Of a stretch of DNA of 8,347 nt, positions 4,888 through 8,347 are shown piece after piece. The stretch is taken from assembly GCA_030018855.1 (NCBI GenBank), contig JASEHG010000082.1, positions 1 through 8,347 of the forward strand, given 5' to 3'. A program made the translations under genes and the position numbers. Position 1 is the stretch's first letter, and the number at the start of each line of letters is the position of its first letter. The stretch comes from Candidatus Brocadiaceae bacterium (GTDB taxonomy: Bacteria > Planctomycetota > Brocadiia > Brocadiales > Bathyanammoxibiaceae). Under the pieces are notes generated by a model. The model saw only the letters and a list, made by a program, of their open reading frames with translations. It searched no databases and was not told where the DNA came from.

Positions 4888-5601
4888 TCACAAAAATACT
4901 TTCCTTATCTCCGGGTTTGACAAGAGTTCTTTTCCCTCCCCCTCCATCATAATTTCGCCAATCTTGAATACGTAACCACGGTGGCATATCTCCAATGCCA
5001 TTCTGGCATTCTGTTCTACAAGCAGGATACCTGTACCCTTTCCATTAATCTCTTTGAGCTTCTCAGAGATAACGTCAATATAGTACGGCGATAGCCCATC
5101 TGAAGGTTCATCTGCCAGTAACAGCTTTGGCTTTGACATGAGCGCCCTTCCAAAGGCCAGCATCTGCTGTTCTCCTGTGGACAGCGTCCCTGCCTTCTGC
5201 CGCCTCCTGTCTTTCAAAGAAGGGAAAAGCTCCAGTATCTCCTCTATATCCTGGCACACCCGATGCACATCGTGCCTGGCGTATGCCCCCATCTCCAGAT
5301 TCTCCAGTACCGTCATGCTAGGAAATACCCTCCGCCCTTCGGGGACAATGGACATCCCAAGCCTGACTAACCCTTCAGGATGAAGGCCGGATATGCTGTT
5401 CCTATCGTAGAGTATCTCTCCACTCTTCGGCCTTACCAGCCCTGCCACTGCCTTAAGGGCGGTGGATTTACCTGCACCGTTGGGGCCTATCATGCAGACA
5501 AGCTCACCTTCGCCTACCGCAAAGGAGACATTATTCAAGGCCCTCACGGTACCGTAATAAACCGTCAGGTTTCTTACCTCAAGTAACGGCCTTTTTTCCA
5601 C
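4888..5601 (-). CDS. livF: Branched-chain amino acid ABC transporter ATP-binding protein LivF
   Basis: One of two ATPases powering the LivHMGF importer at the inner membrane. The 237-residue length is typical. It shows Walker A GPNGAGKST (39-47), the PEGRRVFPSMTVLENL segment (88-102) characteristic of LivF, signature LSTGEQQ (140-146; Thr replaces the usual Gly at the third position), and Walker B LLLADEP (160-166). Gln197 occupies the H-loop position (LVEQN), which is normal for LivF. The start is a GTG at 5601 with GAGG nine bases upstream; the gene overlaps livG by 23 nt, indicating translational coupling. The sequence favours LivF over the urea-type UrtE, since DEPSDGL replaces the DEPTEGIQ pattern expected there. 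It is the last gene of the liv operon. Confidence 0.93.
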   Translation of the reverse strand: MEKRPLLEVRNLTVYYGTVRALNNVSFAVGEGELVCMIGPNGAGKSTALKAVAGLVRPKSGEILYDRNSISGLHPEGLVRLGMSIVPEGRRVFPSMTVLENLEMGAYARHDVHRVCQDIEEILELFPSLKDRRRQKAGTLSTGEQQMLAFGRALMSKPKLLLADEPSDGLSPYYIDVISEKLKEINGKGTGILLVEQNARMALEICHRGYVFKIGEIMMEGEGKELLSNPEIRKVFL

Positions 5602-6367
5602 CTAGATATGCCTCGTAAACTGCCTCATTGTTCTGTATCTCCTGAGGAGTACCTTCTGCAATCTTCTCCCCGTAATTAAGCACTATAATGTGATTTGAGA
5701 CATCCATCACCACCCTCATATTATGCTCAATAAAGAGTATAGTCTTGCCCTTTTTCTGAAGTTCCTTAATTAATCCAAGGATTTTGGGTATCGTTTCAGG
5801 AAACACCCCAGCCGTGGGTTCATCCAACAAAAGCAATTCCGCACCAGTGGCCCATGCCCTGGCTATCTCTAAAAGTTTCCGTTGCCCATGCGATAATTCC
5901 TCTGCAAGGCTATACACCTTATTGCCTAACCCCACGAAATCCAGTATCTCCATGGCCCTCTTCCGATTCTCCGCTTCTTCCTTTTTCAGTGTCCTTGAAT
6001 CAAAGATGGCAACCCACATGCCCTCCCCCCTCCTGTAAGGCAAGGCCAGGAGGATATTTTCCAGTACCGTTATCTGCGGGAAAACCCTAATGTTCTGGAA
6101 GGTCCTGCCAATACCCAGGCGGGCTATCCTGTACGGACTCAGATGGGTAAGCCTGATAAGAGACCCTGAACTACCCTTATTAAAAAAGACCTCTCCCCTG
6201 TTTGGCCGAAGAAAACCTGATATTATATTGAACACAGTGGTCTTGCCCGCCCCGTTTGGCCCGATAAGGGCATTGATAGTCCCCCGCTCCAGACCGAACG
6301 AAAGGTTATCCACGGCCTTTATCCCATCAAACCCTACACTCAACCCCTTCGCTTCAAGGATTTCCAT
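5579..6367 (-). CDS. livG: Branched-chain amino acid ABC transporter ATP-binding protein LivG
   Basis: The second ATPase of the importer, 262 residues. Walker A GPNGAGKTT (36-44), Q-loop Gln91 in RTFQNIRVFPQITVLEN, signature LSHGQRK (158-164), Walker B LLLLDEP (178-184) and H-loop His215 (FIEHNM) are all intact. The roughly 30-residue insertion after the Q-loop (RRGEGMWVAIFDSRTLKKEE) and the C-terminal tail AEGTPQEIQNNEAVYEAYLG are the usual features that distinguish LivG from LivF. The ATG at 6367 directly abuts the livM TAG stop, so translation is coupled. The 3' end overlaps livF by 23 nt. DEPTAGVFPE deviates slightly from the common DEPTAGMNP. Confidence 0.95.
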   Translation of the reverse strand: MEILEAKGLSVGFDGIKAVDNLSFGLERGTINALIGPNGAGKTTVFNIISGFLRPNRGEVFFNKGSSGSLIRLTHLSPYRIARLGIGRTFQNIRVFPQITVLENILLALPYRRGEGMWVAIFDSRTLKKEEAENRKRAMEILDFVGLGNKVYSLAEELSHGQRKLLEIARAWATGAELLLLDEPTAGVFPETIPKILGLIKELQKKGKTILFIEHNMRVVMDVSNHIIVLNYGEKIAEGTPQEIQNNEAVYEAYLGGKKAVT

Positions 6368-7237
6368 CTACCTGAACCCGTATTTCCCCAAAATCCCCCT
6401 GGGAAGCAGTACCATGAGCAGTATGAGCATAAGCCCATAGACCATCTGTCTCACTGGTGCAGCCACAGCACTTGGCATGCCCATAAACCTCAGTACCTCC
6501 GGGAATATAACCAGTATAGATGCACCAGCAAAAGAACCAGTAAGACTCCCCATCCCTCCAAAGACCACCATGAGCAGGATTATAATAGATTCCATCACAG
6601 TAAAACTGGAAGGGTCTATGAACGTGATGTAGTGGGCATAAAGGCTCCCGGCAATCCCGGCAAAAAAGGCCCCCACCACAAAGGCAAGGAGCTTGTGTTT
6701 GTTAACGTTCTTACCCATTGCCATTGAGGCGATCTCGTCTTCCCTGATGCTCAGGAGCACCCTACCGAAGGGGGATTTAACTATACGCCTGATTACAAAG
6801 TAGGTAAGGCCCAGAAAGGCGCATACCAGTATAAGATAGGCCCACACAGGCTCTATGGCAAAGAAGTAAAAGCCGAACCTGGGTATCCCTGGCAGGCCCA
6901 TCGGCCCACGTGTCAAATCCACCCAGTTCTTGGCCACCGAATACACAATCAGTCCCAATCCAAAGGTGGCAAGGGCAAGATAGTCTCCCTTCAGTCTCAA
7001 CGAGGGGAATCCCACTATAAGCCCCAGCAGGGCCGCCACGCACGCCCCTGCCACCAGTCCCACCCAGGGCGACAGCCCAAGATTCAGTGCCAGCAGGCTT
7101 GAGGTGTATGCCCCTGCACAGGCAAAGGCCGCATGCCCCAGGGCCGGTAGCCCCGTAAAGCCCAGTATCAGATTCAGGCTCAGCGCCAGAATCGTGTAGA
7201 GGGCGGTTATGACAAGGATGTGCAAAATATATTCCAT
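6368..7237 (-). CDS. livM: Branched-chain amino acid ABC transporter permease LivM
   Basis: Inner-membrane permease that pairs with LivH to form the translocation path; 289 residues, mostly hydrophobic helices. Family features are YTILALSLNLILGFTGLPALGHAAF at the N-terminus, LRLKGDYLALATFG (80-93), TRGPMGLPGIP (109-119) and the ATPase-contacting loop SPFGRVLLSIREDEIASMAMG (155-175), followed by KLLAFVVGAFFAGIAGSLYAHY. I chose the ATG at 7237 (MEYILHIL). An in-frame GTG/ATG extension up to 7282 would add SPESRVQSLRSN, which is translated heptamer repeat and lies inside the upstream gene. AAGG nine bases before this ATG, supplied by the heptamer array, is the likely ribosome binding site. It begins only 4 nt after the four-helix-bundle gene stop. 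Confidence 0.95.
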   Translation of the reverse strand: MEYILHILVITALYTILALSLNLILGFTGLPALGHAAFACAGAYTSSLLALNLGLSPWVGLVAGACVAALLGLIVGFPSLRLKGDYLALATFGLGLIVYSVAKNWVDLTRGPMGLPGIPRFGFYFFAIEPVWAYLILVCAFLGLTYFVIRRIVKSPFGRVLLSIREDEIASMAMGKNVNKHKLLAFVVGAFFAGIAGSLYAHYITFIDPSSFTVMESIIILLMVVFGGMGSLTGSFAGASILVIFPEVLRFMGMPSAVAAPVRQMVYGLMLILLMVLLPRGILGKYGFR

Positions 7238-7241
7238 GAAA

Positions 7242-7628
7242 TTAGACCTTAGACTTTGGACTCTGGACTCTGGACTTCTCAATAAAATTAATCAATGCCC
7301 TCAGGGTTTTTGCAGTGCGCTCATGTAAGGACATCAAAGGCTGGGCATCTACTTCTTTGAGATAATCAATCCTTTGAGAAAAATCTAGATAATAGCCAAC
7401 TTCGTTGAGAGACCCCATTGCTATATATAAAAACTGGAGGTACTCATTTCCATGTCTTCTTGCAGAACCCTCACTAATATTTGCTGGTACGGAAATAGCT
7501 GCCTTTCTTATCTGGGATGTCAGCGCAAAAAGTTCACTCTTAGGGAATTTGCTTGTGGCTCTGTATACGGCTATCGCAAGTCCGTCAGCTAACTGCCACG
7601 CCCTAATTTTCTTGTAGTCCCTCGCCAT
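7242..7628 (-). CDS. Four-helix bundle protein (S23/IVS-type family)
   Basis: The 128-residue protein shows the family pattern: KIRAWQLADGLAIAVYRATSKFPKSELFALTSQIRKAAISVPANISEGSARR, then EYLQFLYIAMGSLNEVGYYL. Members occur as ORFs in intervening sequences of some 23S rRNA genes and as stand-alone genes; the fold is related to the bAvd accessory protein of diversity-generating retroelements. The cellular role is unknown. Here it is not near an rRNA gene or reverse transcriptase, but splits livH from livM. It is visibly more A+T-rich than the liv genes and flanked on both sides by TRGACNN heptamers in inverted orientation. The last eleven codons (KSRVQSPKSKV) are pure heptamer array, as is the sequence up to the ATG. 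The ribosome binding site is weak. This looks like an acquired cassette tolerated within the operon. Confidence 0.9.
   Translation of the reverse strand: MARDYKKIRAWQLADGLAIAVYRATSKFPKSELFALTSQIRKAAISVPANISEGSARRHGNEYLQFLYIAMGSLNEVGYYLDFSQRIDYLKEVDAQPLMSLHERTAKTLRALINFIEKSRVQSPKSKV
7243..7277 (+). repeat. TRGACNN heptamer array, left flank of the four-helix-bundle gene
   Basis: Five perfect period-7 units on the plus strand: TAGACCT, TAGACTT, TGGACTC, TGGACTC, TGGACTT. The array encodes the last eleven codons of the four-helix-bundle protein on the minus strand and provides AAGG, the probable ribosome binding site of livM. Confidence 0.85.
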
Positions 7629-7682
7629 GTCTTTAGTCTAATGTCTGTAGTCTAAAGTCCAATGTCCATAGTCTAAAGTCTT
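7627..7682 (-). repeat. TRGACNN heptamer array, right flank of the four-helix-bundle gene
   Basis: Eight contiguous period-7 units on the minus strand: AAGACTT, TAGACTA, TGGACAT, TGGACTT, TAGACTA, CAGACAT, TAGACTA, AAGACAT. The orientation is opposite to that of the left array, so the two point inward toward the gene. The livH stop TAG (7675-7673) is in the second unit, and the first two bases of the four-helix-bundle ATG are in the last. Confidence 0.85.
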
Positions 7683-8347
7683 TCTTTCTCTATGGGTATT
7701 CCCAAAATCCCTCCCGGCCTGACAAGCAGGAATATAATAAGGATACCAAACGCAATACAGTCCTTCCACCCCGCCTGTATCTTCCATATCCCCAGGTTCT
7801 CCACAATCCCCAGGAAGAAGGCACCGGCCACCGCCCCAGGGATGCTACCGATACCGCCTATAATACAGGCAATTATGCCCTTAAGGATAGCTGAGAGTCC
7901 CATGGTAGGCTCAAGGTTGGTCTCAAGCGCAACAAGCATACCCGCCATCCCGGCCAGGGCCGAGCCAATGGCAAAGGCGTAGAGTATAATCCTCTCAGGG
8001 TTAATCCCCACCAGGCTGGCCGCCACCGGGTCATCCGCCACTGCCCTGATTGCCTTTCCAAGCTTCGTGAACTTCACCACCGACCAGAGGGCCACAGTGA
8101 GGATAGCGGTAGCTATGAGGATGAGTATCTGGATGTCAGTAATCACCGCCCCCAGTAAATGATGACCTTCTTTTACTGAGCCAGTGCGGAGGGAAAGAAT
8201 TTGGGCGCCGTAAATGAGCTGTATGGTGTTCTGTATGAAGATGAAGACCCCGAAGGAGACCACAAGGAATACAAGGTTAGGGGCGCCCTTATGTCTGAGA
8301 GGTGCGTAGACCGCTCTGTCTATACCAATCCCAAGCCCGGCCGAGAA
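7673..8347 (-). CDS. livH: Branched-chain amino acid ABC transporter permease LivH, C-terminal part, cut by window edge
   Basis: The frame stays open to the right edge, giving 224 residues of a protein usually near 290-300 residues, so the N-terminus is outside. Visible features are GLGIGIDRAVYAPLRHKGAPNLVFLVVSFGVFIFIQN at the start of the fragment and the ATPase-contact loop TKLGKAIRAVADDPVAASLVGI (95-116). Membrane segments include ILYAFAIGSALAGMAGMLVAL and ILKGIIACIIGGIGSIPGAVAGAFFLG. The permease forms the channel with LivM. A GTG at 8263 is internal and should not be taken as the start. The stop lies inside a heptamer array, 44 nt before the four-helix-bundle gene. The periplasmic binding protein gene may lie further right. 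Confidence 0.94.
   Translation of the reverse strand, partial: FSAGLGIGIDRAVYAPLRHKGAPNLVFLVVSFGVFIFIQNTIQLIYGAQILSLRTGSVKEGHHLLGAVITDIQILILIATAILTVALWSVVKFTKLGKAIRAVADDPVAASLVGINPERIILYAFAIGSALAGMAGMLVALETNLEPTMGLSAILKGIIACIIGGIGSIPGAVAGAFFLGIVENLGIWKIQAGWKDCIAFGILIIFLLVRPGGILGIPIEKERL

Noticed and set aside
6777..7043. An 88-residue minus-strand frame inside livM
   Set aside because: It is an out-of-frame reading of livM, whose own frame matches the permease family throughout.
7238..7282. N-terminal extension of LivM by 15 residues
   Set aside because: The extra residues (SPESRVQSLRSN) are translated heptamer repeat, and the internal ATG at 7237 has a ribosome binding site and starts where LivM proteins normally start.
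7242..7682. Diversity-generating retroelement accessory gene (Avd) or rRNA intervening sequence
   Set aside because: The protein family is related, but no reverse transcriptase, template/variable repeats or 23S rRNA sequence is present in the window.
7627..7682. CRISPR array
   Set aside because: The repeats are 7 bp and contiguous with no spacers, and no cas genes are present.
4888..8347. Urea (Urt) or short-chain amide transporter instead of Liv
   Set aside because: ATPase motifs (DEPSDGL in LivF, DEPTAGVFPE in LivG) fit Liv better than UrtD/UrtE, and no urease or amidase gene is present; without the binding protein the substrate is still not certain.
1..8347. Assignment to anammox Planctomycetota
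   Set aside because: The repeat style and Amt/Liv content would fit, but no lineage-specific gene is in the window, so only a weak suggestion is made.

Overview
The window is bacterial, roughly half G+C, densely packed and read almost entirely from the minus strand. Two proteins are cut by the edges: an Amt ammonium transporter on the left and the LivH permease on the right. The sequence alone does not fix the taxon. An inner-membrane ABC importer, MurQ (muropeptide recycling) and many small palindromic or heptameric intergenic repeats suggest a Gram-negative lineage such as Planctomycetota/Brocadiales, Nitrospirota or a deltaproteobacterial group. This placement is weak inference.

Reading right to left in the direction of transcription: (1) 8347-4888 is a branched-chain amino acid ABC transporter operon, livH (partial), livM, livG, livF. 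A gene for a small four-helix-bundle protein is wedged between livH and livM and bracketed by heptanucleotide arrays in inverted orientation. The substrate-binding protein (LivK) is not in the window. (2) 4820-2943 holds a cation diffusion facilitator with an all-Asp metal site (suggesting Mn2+), followed after 37 nt by murQ (N-acetylmuramic acid 6-phosphate etherase). The N-terminus of murQ carries an in-frame 28-bp perfect palindrome. (3) 2942-1910 is a repeat-rich interval. It holds a decayed and an intact copy of a small MITE-like element, a strong sigma70-type promoter on the plus strand and one plus-strand gene of unknown function. (4) 1909-470 is an NAD(P)-dependent aldehyde dehydrogenase with its own promoter and an operator-like palindrome. 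(5) 319-1 is the start of amt, with its own promoter.

The transport genes share a nitrogen-acquisition theme (ammonium, branched-chain amino acids). murQ adds cell-wall sugar recycling and the CDF adds metal export.

The most unusual content lies between the genes. Period-7 arrays of two families, NTAGGGR and TRGACNN, sit exactly at gene ends. They supply the stop codons of ALDH, murQ, the CDF gene and livH, and the stop and start of the four-helix-bundle gene. They also supply the likely ribosome binding site of livM. The NTAGGGR arrays place a canonical G-quadruplex motif on the coding strand at three mRNA 3' ends. REP-like fragments have also been absorbed into coding sequence: the Amt signal peptide, the MurQ N-terminus and the C-terminus of the unknown plus-strand protein.
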